From NCBI GenBank assembly GCA_000432775.1, contig HF990400.1:1-5117 (forward strand): DNA of 5,117 nt, read 5' to 3'. This DNA comes from Alistipes sp. CAG:831 (lineage in GTDB: Bacteria; Bacteroidota; Bacteroidia; Bacteroidales; UBA932). Positions 1-5,117 of the stretch are shown here, in pieces; the stretch's first letter is position 1, and each line of letters opens with the position of its first letter. The notes under the pieces are model-generated. The model ran no database searches, was not told the origin of the DNA, and saw only the letters and a list, made by a program, of their open reading frames with translations. Position numbers and translations under genes: made by a program.

Positions 1-666
1 GAGCCCGTAAGACCCACCGGACTGCACCGCACCTGGCCCAACTACCTGGCAGCCGAATCCGCACGAGGCACCGAGTTCGAGTCCTCCGACGCGATAGGCA
101 ATCCGCCCGAGCATACCACCATCCTGCCCTTCACCCGTATCATGGGCGGCCCGATGGACTACACCCCAGGCATTTTCCAGCAGGACATGAAATACTACGA
201 CGAGAATGCCAAGGGCCACATCCACACCACACTGGTAAAGCAGCTGGCCCTCTACGTGGTGCTGTACTCCCCCCTGCAGATGGTAGCCGACCTGCCCGAG
301 AACTACGAGCGCTTCCCCGACGCCTTCACCTTCATCCGCAACGTACCCACCGACTGGGACTACACCAAGGTGCTGGAGGCCGAGCCGGGCGACTACATCA
401 CCACAGCCCGCAAGGCCAAGGGTGAGGACAAATGGTACATCGGTGCCATCACCGACGAGAATGAGCGCACTGCGACCATCGACTTCTCCAAGCTGCCCCT
501 GACAAAGGGCAAGCAGTACACCGCCACCATCTACGCCGACGGAGAGGACGCATCCTGGGACGGGAATCCCCAGAGCTACAAGATATCCGAGACCCTGATC
601 ACCTCCGACTCCAAGCTGGAGATTCCCCTGGCCCGCAGCGGTGGCGTGGCCATAGAGCTCCGCTGA
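1..666 (+). CDS. Glycoside hydrolase family 97 alpha-glycosidase (SusB-like), C-terminal part, 5' end outside window
   Basis: The reading frame is open from base 1 and ends in TGA at 664-666, giving the last 221 residues of a protein whose family is usually about 640-740 residues. Seen: EPVRPTGLHRTWPN at fragment residues 1-14, ESARGTE at 19-25, NPPEHTTILPFTR at 34-46 and GGPMDYTPG at 49-57, all typical of the GH97 catalytic barrel. From about residue 125 a beta-rich C-terminal domain follows. Glutamates 1, 19 and 25 have the same spacing as Glu508, Glu526 and Glu532 of Bacteroides SusB, as I recall them: calcium ligands, with 508 a catalytic base and 532 the acid. A Glu rather than Gly at the first site suggests the inverting alpha-glucosidase group rather than retaining alpha-galactosidases (inference). 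GH97 enzymes usually act in the periplasm on starch-like or other alpha-glucans, but the signal peptide and neighbouring PUL genes cannot be seen. The first in-window ATG (142) is internal, not the start. Confidence 0.95.
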   Translation, partial: EPVRPTGLHRTWPNYLAAESARGTEFESSDAIGNPPEHTTILPFTRIMGGPMDYTPGIFQQDMKYYDENAKGHIHTTLVKQLALYVVLYSPLQMVADLPENYERFPDAFTFIRNVPTDWDYTKVLEAEPGDYITTARKAKGEDKWYIGAITDENERTATIDFSKLPLTKGKQYTATIYADGEDASWDGNPQSYKISETLITSDSKLEIPLARSGGVAIELR

Positions 667-673
667 GCCGTCT

Positions 674-2284
674 CTACCTGACCTCTGCGGCCCAATAGGC
701 CGCAGTAAGTTTTTCGCCCGTGGCACGGCTGATCATCTCATTCCAGGGATACAGCTTGCCGGGGGCGAAAATTTTTTCTGAGAGCCAGCGTCCCACTTCA
801 GGGCAGCCGGTGTAGGAGTCGGAGGCCAGGTCTCCGCTGCGGGTGATATTCTCCACGATGTAACGGTGCATCTGCGAGGCAAAGAGCTCGCCCATCTGGT
901 AGTTGTGGTAGTAGCAGGGATAGAGGGCAATGTGGATCTTCGCGGCCCAGTCCGGCTCGTCGCGGCCTTCGGGGTAAGTCAGCAGCTGGTACTTCTCCAC
1001 GAGGTCACGCCACAGGGCATTGAGGTCCTGCTCCGGGTCGGCGTACATGGCCTTCTCGAAGCGGTAGACCACCTGCATGAAACGGGCCTGCACCAGCTGG
1101 CTCAGGCGGGCGGCACGGCGGCAGTCGGGTGCGATACGGGCAGCTTCCTCTGCGGATATTCCAAGGTTGAGCCGCATCCACTCCGGGTTGCGCGAAAGGC
1201 GGCCGAACATCATGGCCACTCCCTCGGTAGTGAAAATACCGGCGGCCTCCCTCAGCAGGAAGGGCAGATCCGGATTGGAATCATGCCCCACACTGTAGGC
1301 CGCATGGCCGAACTCGTGCAGCATGGTCTCCATCCACCTCTCGTTGTCGGTGAGGTTGCACAGCACCCGCACATCCCCCATGCCGTCCATATCGATGCAG
1401 AAGGCATGCTGGTTCTTGCCCTCACGCGGGTAGAGGTCACTGCGGCGCATCATGGGCTCCACGTCCAGACCGATGCTGCGGTAGTAGTCTATGGTCAGCC
1501 GCTCCAGGTCCCTGTCTTTGTAGTACTTGTCGAAGTCCACCGGATAGAGGTCCGGAGCCTCCTGAAAAAACCGTCCCTGATAGTGCCAGGGTCTCAGTTC
1601 CTCCCGGGTGATACCGCAACGCCGGACCATCGCCTCGTCCAGTTCCGCCTTGACAGCGGCAAAACTATCCCGCGAAAGCTCATCCACCTCATTCATCAGC
1701 AGTTCCACCTCACGGGGCTTCTCCCCACTGAGCATCAGGCTCATGGAGTGATAGTTGGTAAACCCTAGCATATCCGCAAGTCGATTGCGCAGCCGCACTA
1801 CATCCAGCACATCCCGGGCCACCGCCCGGCCCACCGCCTTATGCGCCTCCCAGACATCCCGCAGCTCCGCAGAGTCGGAAGAAGTCCGCAGCAGCCGCTC
1901 CACCTCATTGTCATTGATCCTGCTGCCCCGGAAATCCGCTCGGAAAGCAGCGTACTTACGCTCCAGCTCGGTTTCCTTGTCGATTATCGCATTCAGCAGA
2001 GACTTGTCCGCCTGCCTCGAGAGAAAAGCATTGTAGAGTTCCTCAAGCTGACGGCGCATGAGAGGTTCCGTCACGCTCCCGGACTCCCTCATCCGGCGCA
2101 GCTCCCCGAAAGTCCTGCTGTCGGAGAACAGCTCCGCTATTTTCCTGTTTATCTCCGCATACCTTTCAAATGCAGCGGCACTTCCTGTCGTCGTCCCCTC
2201 CCAATAAGCCTCGGAGGACGCCTTGACCAGCGGGGCATACGCCGCCACCGTCCTGTCGATGATTTCCTGTAAGTCCATATCCAT
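674..2284 (-). CDS. M2-like (ACE-related) zinc metallopeptidase, cytosolic
   Basis: A 536-residue protein of the gluzincin type. Seen: zinc-binding HEFGH at residues 323-327 with catalytic Glu324, then REAAGIFTTEG at 345-355. Its Arg-Glu and Glu354 keep the spacing of REGANEGFHEA in angiotensin-converting enzyme, so Glu354 is the likely third zinc ligand. A C-terminal block with His451, YYHNY at 458-462 and a following Gly resembles the His/Tyr transition-state region of M2/M3 peptidases. The N-terminal half is charged and helical, as in this fold. There is no signal peptide, lipobox or membrane segment, so it is probably cytoplasmic and trims peptides; the substrate is unknown. The N-terminal block EAYWEGTTTG (26-35) lies close to the start, supporting ATG at 2284; Met3 (2278) is the only near alternative. 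The stop (TAG) is 7 bases from the convergent GH97 stop. It could be labelled M3 oligoendopeptidase in some databases; M2 is favoured by the third-ligand motif. Confidence 0.88.
   Translation of the reverse strand: MDMDLQEIIDRTVAAYAPLVKASSEAYWEGTTTGSAAAFERYAEINRKIAELFSDSRTFGELRRMRESGSVTEPLMRRQLEELYNAFLSRQADKSLLNAIIDKETELERKYAAFRADFRGSRINDNEVERLLRTSSDSAELRDVWEAHKAVGRAVARDVLDVVRLRNRLADMLGFTNYHSMSLMLSGEKPREVELLMNEVDELSRDSFAAVKAELDEAMVRRCGITREELRPWHYQGRFFQEAPDLYPVDFDKYYKDRDLERLTIDYYRSIGLDVEPMMRRSDLYPREGKNQHAFCIDMDGMGDVRVLCNLTDNERWMETMLHEFGHAAYSVGHDSNPDLPFLLREAAGIFTTEGVAMMFGRLSRNPEWMRLNLGISAEEAARIAPDCRRAARLSQLVQARFMQVVYRFEKAMYADPEQDLNALWRDLVEKYQLLTYPEGRDEPDWAAKIHIALYPCYYHNYQMGELFASQMHRYIVENITRSGDLASDSYTGCPEVGRWLSEKIFAPGKLYPWNEMISRATGEKLTAAYWAAEVR
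685..714 (+). terminator. Rho-independent terminator of the GH97 gene, inside the convergent peptidase gene
   Basis: A perfect 8-bp GC-rich stem (CTGCGGCC at 685-692, GGCCGCAG at 698-705) closes a 5-base loop (CAATA) and is followed by TAAGTTTTT at 706-714. It lies 18 bases after the GH97 stop. The T-run is only on the plus-strand side, so it serves GH97 and not the opposing gene. On the minus strand the same bases encode the peptidase residues LTAAYWAAE near its C-terminus. Confidence 0.85.
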
Positions 2285-2317
2285 AAATGAAAATAGGGTG
2301 TCGCAAGGGCACCCTAT
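2285..2317 (-). terminator. Hairpin with U-tract after the rpmB-rpmG-DUF4295 cluster, abutting the peptidase start
   Basis: On the minus strand, ATAGGGTG (2317-2310) and CACCCTAT (2300-2293) form a perfect 8-bp stem around a 9-base loop, followed by TTTCATTT and then the ATG of the peptidase at 2284. The plus-strand side lacks a T-run, so the element acts on minus-strand transcription. It sits 21 bases beyond the DUF4295 stop and is a reasonable terminator for the ribosomal cluster. Because the next start codon is only 8 bases past the stem, it could instead or additionally attenuate or shape the peptidase mRNA leader. Confidence 0.65.
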
Positions 2318-2338
2318 CGCTATCTTTAAGTAATTGAT

Positions 2339-2500
2339 TTACTTCTTCTCGAAAAATTCCTTCGCACGGTCGGTGGCTACGAAATCCTCCTTGAAGATGT
2401 AGGCACCGGTACGGTCGGATTTTTCCATCCTGATACATTTGACAAATGTCCTCTTGGAGGCCTTGTCGCCGCTGAAGGTTGCAACCGCTTTCTTTGCCAT
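2339..2500 (-). CDS. DUF4295 small basic protein, Bacteroidota ribosome-associated (probable bL38)
   Basis: A 53-residue protein starting MAKKAVATFSGDKASK and ending RAKEFFEKK, with ATG at 2500-2498 and TAA at 2341-2339. It is lysine-rich, with a short conserved middle (KCIRMEKSDRTGAYIF) and no membrane segment. It matches the DUF4295 family, which in Bacteroidota regularly follows rpmB and rpmG. From memory, the cryo-EM structure of the Flavobacterium johnsoniae ribosome assigned a phylum-specific large-subunit protein, bL38, that I believe is this family; treat that link as recollection. It starts 9 bases after the rpmG stop with no Shine-Dalgarno sequence, so it is surely co-transcribed with rpmG. 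It is the last gene before a hairpin terminator. The gene is short enough to be missed by length cut-offs. Confidence 0.92.
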   Translation of the reverse strand: MAKKAVATFSGDKASKRTFVKCIRMEKSDRTGAYIFKEDFVATDRAKEFFEKK

Positions 2501-2509
2501 ATGCTAAAC

Positions 2510-2698
2510 TTATTTAATTTCCTTGTGAACAGTTACTCTGCGGAGGTAGGGATTGTATTTCCTGCGCTCCAGACGCTCTGTTGTATTCTTTTTGTTCTTG
2601 GTGGTGATGTAACGGGAGATTCCGGGAACTCCGCTGTCCTTCTGCTCCGTGCACTCGAGGATCACCTGCACTCTGTTGCCTTTTGCTTTCTTTGCCAT
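2510..2698 (-). CDS. rpmG: 50S ribosomal protein bL33
   Basis: A 62-residue protein of normal family length. Seen: MAKKAKGNRVQVILEC at the N-terminus, SRYITTKNKKNTTERLE in the middle and the closing KYNPYLRRVTVHKEIK, which are hallmark bL33 segments. Only one cysteine (Cys16) is present, so this is the zinc-free (C-) form rather than the four-cysteine zinc-ribbon form. bL33 binds 23S rRNA near the E site of the large subunit. It follows rpmB by 15 bases and precedes the DUF4295 gene by 9, forming a tight three-gene unit. Its start is preceded by a full GGAGG sequence, unusual for this phylum. Confidence 0.98.
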   Translation of the reverse strand: MAKKAKGNRVQVILECTEQKDSGVPGISRYITTKNKKNTTERLERRKYNPYLRRVTVHKEIK

Positions 2699-2706
2699 GA
2701 TTAGTA

Positions 2707-2712
2707 CCCTCC
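2707..2712 (-). promoter_or_regulatory. Strong Shine-Dalgarno sequence before rpmG
   Basis: The minus strand reads GGAGGG in the 15-base rpmB-rpmG spacer, with GGAGG ending 9 bases before the rpmG ATG, which is classical spacing. None of the other visible starts in this window has more than a weak AGGA (rpmB) or any such motif, in line with the known rarity of Shine-Dalgarno use in Bacteroidota. It supports ATG at 2698 as the start. Confidence 0.6.
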
Positions 2713-2713
2713 G

Positions 2714-2956
2714 TTAATAAATGTCGATTAAACCTTTTTCCTGAGCGGCCTTCAGAGTGGCTGCGAGACCGTTCTTGTTGATGGTCCTCATGCCGGCAGC
2801 AGAGACCTTCAGAGTGACAAATCTGTTCTCCTCCTCGAGCCAGAAGCGCTTAACCTTCAGGTTGGGAGCGAACTCGCGTTTCGTACGACGCTTGGAGTGG
2901 GAAACATTGTTTCCGATCACCCTCTTCTTTCCTGTTACTTGACAAACACGTGCCAT
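2714..2956 (-). CDS. rpmB: 50S ribosomal protein bL28
   Basis: An 80-residue protein matching bL28 over its length. Seen: MARVCQVTGKK at the N-terminus, NNVSHSKRRTKREFAPNL at about 17-34, FWLEEENRFVTLKVSAAG at 38-55 and the closing helix with LKAAQEKGL. Only one cysteine is present, so it is not the paired-cysteine zinc form. bL28 binds 23S rRNA on the large subunit near bL9 and uL1 territory. It is the first gene of the rpmB-rpmG-DUF4295 unit; a candidate promoter lies 40-71 bases upstream. A weak AGGA (2968-2965) sits 8 bases before the ATG inside an A-rich leader. Confidence 0.98.
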   Translation of the reverse strand: MARVCQVTGKKRVIGNNVSHSKRRTKREFAPNLKVKRFWLEEENRFVTLKVSAAGMRTINKNGLAATLKAAQEKGLIDIY

Positions 2957-2995
2957 ATATTTTTTCCTATTTTATTTCTAAATTTCAAAGGGCTG

Positions 2996-3027
2996 CAAAT
3001 ATCCCCTTTTTTTCTTTAAATTCCAAA
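2996..3027 (-). promoter_or_regulatory. Candidate Bacteroidetes-type promoter for rpmB-rpmG-DUF4295
   Basis: In the AT-rich spacer after lepB the minus strand carries TTTG (3027-3024), a 20-base spacer, then GATATTTG (3003-2996). This fits the Bacteroidetes sigma-ABfr pattern of a -33 TTTG and a -7 TAnnTTTG with one mismatch (G for T). A start site shortly after 2996 would give an rpmB leader of roughly 30-35 bases. The match is short and the region is AT-rich, so chance is possible. Confidence 0.42.
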
Positions 3028-3031
3028 TTTT

Positions 3032-4369
3032 TTACACAAACTTCAACAATCGGTTCCATCTGATATTCCGAGGGAAAGGTTTGTTGACATCCTTCGAGAA
3101 CCATACCACGCGGGGTTTGCCGACGACGTGGTTCTCGGGGACGAAGCCCCAGTAGCGGGAGTCGAGAGAGTTGTGCCTGTTGTCACCCATCATGAAATAG
3201 TAGTCCATGGCGAAGGTGTAATGAGTGGCGGGCTGGCCGTCTATCACTATGGTACTGTCCTGAACCTCAAGGTCATGTCCCTCGTAGACATCGATGATGC
3301 GGCGGTAGAGGGGAAGGTTCTCCAGGGTCAGGGCCACGCTGTCTCCCTTGGCCGGAATGTAGAGGGGACCATAATTGTCCCTCGTCCACTTGAAATCCTC
3401 CGTAAACGGAAAGAGCATCAGGTAGGAATCCGGGTAATCGGGAGGATAGGCGTCCACGTTGCGGCGGCACTCGGTCACATTGGCCGTTGCTGCTATCTTC
3501 TCCGCCGCCTCAGCCGTCATGGGCATCGACGGATATCCGGGGAGCGTAGCGTCGAACCATGCGTCCACGGTCTGTATTCCTGCTTCCTCGAGTATCTTGG
3601 AATTGATCTGGGTGCCGTTGGTGACTACCTTGTAGGTGTTCTGTATTCCAGGGAATGTGTCGAGGAGTTCTCCGTTGACGAAAACCTCGCCGTCACGCAC
3701 CTCTAAGGTATCTCCGGCTATGGCGACACATCTCTTCACATAGTTGTCCTCCTTGTCCACGGGTCTTACAATCAGAGGACCGTAGGTCTTCTCCGTGTAC
3801 TCCCGGCCGTTGAACCGCACATGCGTGTAGTAGTCATCGGCTGGCAGTTTCGAAAGGACTGTGTCCCCGTGAGGGAAGTTGAATACCACGATGTCGCCGC
3901 GCTTCACGTGGCCGAAACCGGCCAGACGCCTGTAGTCGCGCTTGATGAGGTCCGAATAGGACTTCCTGCCGAAAATCGTGTTGTGGACAAAAGGTATGGA
4001 AAGAGGTCTCTCGGGCAGCTTGGGGCCGTATGCAAGCTTGCCTACAAACAAGTAGTCTCCTGTCATCAGAGTACTTTCCATAGACGAGGAGGGTATGCGG
4101 AAAGCCTGGAGAATGAAGATATTGAGAGGGACAACCACGATGACGGCGAAGATGATGGCGTCGAGCCAGTCCAGCCACACATTGCGCTTTTCTCCCTCCT
4201 TATAGTTCTTCTTCCAGAAGGCCCACTTCACCTTCCTGGTGATGAAGATATCGAAAATCACCAGGAGGCCGAGAAGCCACCAGTAATTTCCGAGCCAGAT
4301 CACCCAGAGGAGGTAGAGGACACCCCAGACTCCGAACCGGAACCACTTATTATGCAGGAGCTCTTTCAC
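3032..4369 (-). CDS. lepB: Signal peptidase I with large insertion
   Basis: A 445-residue inner-membrane serine protease (S26A) that removes signal peptides from Sec-exported proteins. Seen: hydrophobic segments at about 11-26, 28-44 and 68-89; box B RIPSSSMESTL at 91-101 with nucleophile Ser96; GDYLFVGKLAYG at 104-115; NYVKRCVAIAGD at 209-220 with general-base Lys212; and MGDNRHNSLDSRYWGFVP at 394-411 (box E). The stretch from about 221 to 394 is much longer than in E. coli Lep and holds a non-catalytic insertion, common in Bacteroidales homologues. The start is GTG at 4369: an in-frame TAG lies three codons upstream and there is no ATG before Met97, which is past the membrane segments. It begins 17 bases after the rplT stop without a promoter-sized gap, so it is probably part of the infC-rpmI-rplT transcript. 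Confidence 0.96.
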   Translation of the reverse strand: MKELLHNKWFRFGVWGVLYLLWVIWLGNYWWLLGLLVIFDIFITRKVKWAFWKKNYKEGEKRNVWLDWLDAIIFAVIVVVPLNIFILQAFRIPSSSMESTLMTGDYLFVGKLAYGPKLPERPLSIPFVHNTIFGRKSYSDLIKRDYRRLAGFGHVKRGDIVVFNFPHGDTVLSKLPADDYYTHVRFNGREYTEKTYGPLIVRPVDKEDNYVKRCVAIAGDTLEVRDGEVFVNGELLDTFPGIQNTYKVVTNGTQINSKILEEAGIQTVDAWFDATLPGYPSMPMTAEAAEKIAATANVTECRRNVDAYPPDYPDSYLMLFPFTEDFKWTRDNYGPLYIPAKGDSVALTLENLPLYRRIIDVYEGHDLEVQDSTIVIDGQPATHYTFAMDYYFMMGDNRHNSLDSRYWGFVPENHVVGKPRVVWFSKDVNKPFPRNIRWNRLLKFV

Positions 4370-4386
4370 GTGCTGCTAAGGTGTGA

Positions 4387-4734
4387 TTACTTCTTCACAG
4401 AGTTGATCACTGCCTCGAAAGCCTGAGGATTGTTCAGGGCCAGGTCGGCAAGCACCTTACGGTTGAGACCTACGTTCTGCTTTGCGAGAGCGCCGATGAA
4501 CTGCGAATAGTTCATACCGTGCTCGCGGGCAGCGGCATTGATACGCTGGATCCAAAGCGAACGGAAGTTGCGTTTCTTGGCTTTACGGTCGCGGTACGCG
4601 TAACCCAAACCTTTCTCATAGGTATTCTTGGCTACGGTCCAGACGTTCTTCCTTGCGAGGAAGTTACCGCGGGTCTGTTTGAGAATTTTCTTGCGGCGGG
4701 CTCTTGAGGCCACCGAATTCACTGATCTAGGCAT
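4387..4734 (-). CDS. rplT: 50S ribosomal protein bL20
   Basis: A 115-residue protein of usual length. Seen: the basic N-terminal arm MPRSVNSVASRARRKKILK with the KQTRGNF motif, RDRKAKKRNFRSLWIQRINAA at about 48-68, and a globular helical C-terminus (GMNYSQFIGALAK, LNRKVLADLA). bL20 is an early assembly protein of the large subunit that binds 23S rRNA helices 40-41, and in E. coli and Bacillus it also represses its own operon by binding mRNA. It follows rpmI as in most bacteria, but here the 97-base rpmI-rplT spacer is long and contains a strong imperfect hairpin that could be a feedback site. lepB follows after 17 bases. Confidence 0.98.
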   Translation of the reverse strand: MPRSVNSVASRARRKKILKQTRGNFLARKNVWTVAKNTYEKGLGYAYRDRKAKKRNFRSLWIQRINAAAREHGMNYSQFIGALAKQNVGLNRKVLADLALNNPQAFEAVINSVKK

Positions 4735-4754
4735 ACTGCACTTTTTGATTTTAA

Positions 4755-4803
4755 GAATGTCAGCGCTCCCCCCTTACGGGAGACTTCTTCTGCTGGGACA
4801 TTC
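4755..4803 (-). promoter_or_regulatory. Structured leader hairpin between rpmI and rplT (candidate bL20-responsive element)
   Basis: On the minus strand GAATGTC (4803-4797) pairs perfectly with GACATTC (4761-4755). Inside, after a CC bulge, AGC (4794-4792) pairs with GCT (4764-4762). Further in, a 9-base strand (4791-4783) faces a single base (4765), and CTCCC (4782-4778) pairs with GGGAG (4770-4766) around a 7-base loop. The stem ends 20 bases before the rplT ATG and has no U-run, arguing against a terminator. A long stem with an asymmetric internal loop in front of rplT fits a translational feedback site, but binding by bL20 is inference. Confidence 0.5.
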
Positions 4804-4833
4804 AGTTAAACAATAAATTAAATGAACTTGAAC

Positions 4834-5028
4834 TTAGGCGACAATCATTTCCTTGATCCTCCTGGTGTCGCATGCATCGGCAATGACCACCTTGTTGAGG
4901 TTCCTTTTCTGCTTTGTCGTCTTCTTGGTGAGAATGTGGCTGTGGTAAGCGTGTCTTCTCTTCACTTTTCCAGTTCCGGTAAGCACGAAGCGCTTTTTGG
5001 CACCGGAGTTGGTCTTCATTTTGGGCAT
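4834..5028 (-). CDS. rpmI: 50S ribosomal protein bL35
   Basis: A 64-residue basic protein of normal length. Seen: MPKMKTNSGAKKRF at the N-terminus, TGTGKVKRRHAYHSHILTKK at 17-36 and KQKRNLNK at about 39-46, the standard bL35 signature, then a short C-terminal helix (RRIKEMIVA). It sits in the interior of the large subunit on 23S rRNA. Gene order infC-rpmI-rplT is the near-universal bacterial arrangement. The 41-base spacer from infC is very AT-rich, has no Shine-Dalgarno sequence and carries a 9-base direct repeat. Confidence 0.98.
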   Translation of the reverse strand: MPKMKTNSGAKKRFVLTGTGKVKRRHAYHSHILTKKTTKQKRNLNKVVIADACDTRRIKEMIVA

Positions 5029-5069
5029 TGTTACAAAAATTTAGTTAAATATTAAACGTTACAAAACGG

Positions 5070-5117
5070 TTATTTCTTCTTTACAGGAGCGATCATCATT
5101 ATCATCCTCTTTCCCTC
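5070..5117 (-). CDS. infC: Translation initiation factor IF-3, extreme C-terminus (start outside window)
   Basis: The minus strand from the right edge reads EGKRMIMMIAPVKKK then TAA at 5072-5070. A GKRMIMMIAP-type tail is the usual end of IF-3 from Bacteroidota, and the position directly upstream of rpmI and rplT confirms the assignment. IF-3 binds the 30S subunit, checks start-codon pairing and keeps subunits apart. Only 15 codons are visible, so neither the start codon nor its leader can be judged. Confidence 0.9.
   Translation of the reverse strand, partial: EGKRMIMMIAPVKKK

Noticed and set aside
636..665. Inverted repeat CAGCGG / CCGCTG at the GH97 3' end as a terminator for the peptidase gene
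   Set aside because: The loop is 18 bases and no T-run follows on the minus strand.
142..666. GH97 gene starting at the ATG at 142
   Set aside because: The frame is open to the window edge and bases 1-141 encode conserved GH97 catalytic residues, so the ATG is an internal Met.
866..1768. A 300-residue open frame on the plus strand opposite the peptidase gene
   Set aside because: It lies wholly antisense to a well-supported metallopeptidase gene, has a low-complexity His/Val/Leu-rich composition expected from antisense reading of GC-rich codons, and shows no known motif.
2166..2438. A 90-codon minus-strand frame overlapping DUF4295 and the peptidase start
   Set aside because: It is an out-of-frame reading of the DUF4295 gene running into the peptidase 5' end; both in-frame products are recognised and this one is not.
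2987..3009. Inverted repeat AAAGGG / CCCTTT with a T-run, as a terminator after lepB
   Set aside because: The stem is only 6 bp and weak, and the T-run lies on the plus-strand side whereas the genes are on the minus strand. It also overlaps the candidate rpmB promoter, so a terminator call is not supported.
3128..3706. Plus-strand open frames opposite lepB (also 3821-4426)
   Set aside because: These are antisense shadows of a gene with a complete set of signal peptidase motifs; the translations show no family features.
4370..4386. Bacteroidales-1 type RNA, often found downstream of rplT in this order
   Set aside because: Only 17 bases separate rplT from lepB, so there is no room for such an RNA.
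1..5117. Defence system, mobile element, CRISPR array or integration site
   Set aside because: Every long stretch is filled by recognised housekeeping or glycan-degradation genes in ordinary order, and no transposase, repeat array or flanking duplication is visible.

Overview
The window looks like chromosomal core DNA from a member of the Bacteroidota, most likely the order Bacteroidales. Four things point there: a GH97 (SusB-type) glycosidase; a bL28-bL33-DUF4295 gene trio, where DUF4295 is typical of this phylum; a long, insertion-bearing signal peptidase I; and a general lack of Shine-Dalgarno sequences. Base composition is moderately GC-rich in the genes with AT-rich spacers. A Rikenellaceae-like source is possible but cannot be fixed from this sequence.

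Layout. Bases 1-666 (+) hold the 3' third of a GH97 alpha-glycosidase gene. It ends at a strong hairpin terminator lying inside the 3' end of the convergent next gene. Bases 674-2284 (-) encode a cytosolic M2-like zinc metallopeptidase. Everything to the right is also on the minus strand and is read right to left. First comes the infC 3' end, then rpmI (bL35), rplT (bL20) and lepB, packed as one likely operon. After a 75-base AT-rich spacer with a candidate Bacteroidetes-type promoter come rpmB (bL28), rpmG (bL33) and a 53-residue DUF4295 gene. That trio ends at a hairpin placed directly in front of the peptidase start codon.

How it works together. Most of the window is translation machinery: initiation factor 3 plus four or five large-subunit ribosomal proteins. 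Signal peptidase I, the enzyme that matures exported proteins, is inserted between the two ribosomal clusters. The peptidase probably takes part in intracellular peptide turnover, and the GH97 enzyme in periplasmic glycan breakdown.

I found no mobile element, CRISPR array, tRNA or rRNA gene, and no convincing novel system. The points most worth a second look are regulatory: a structured rpmI-rplT spacer that may be a bL20 leader, the hairpin abutting the peptidase start, an unusually good Shine-Dalgarno sequence before rpmG, and a terminator embedded in convergent coding sequence. No gene-free stretch exceeds 100 bases.
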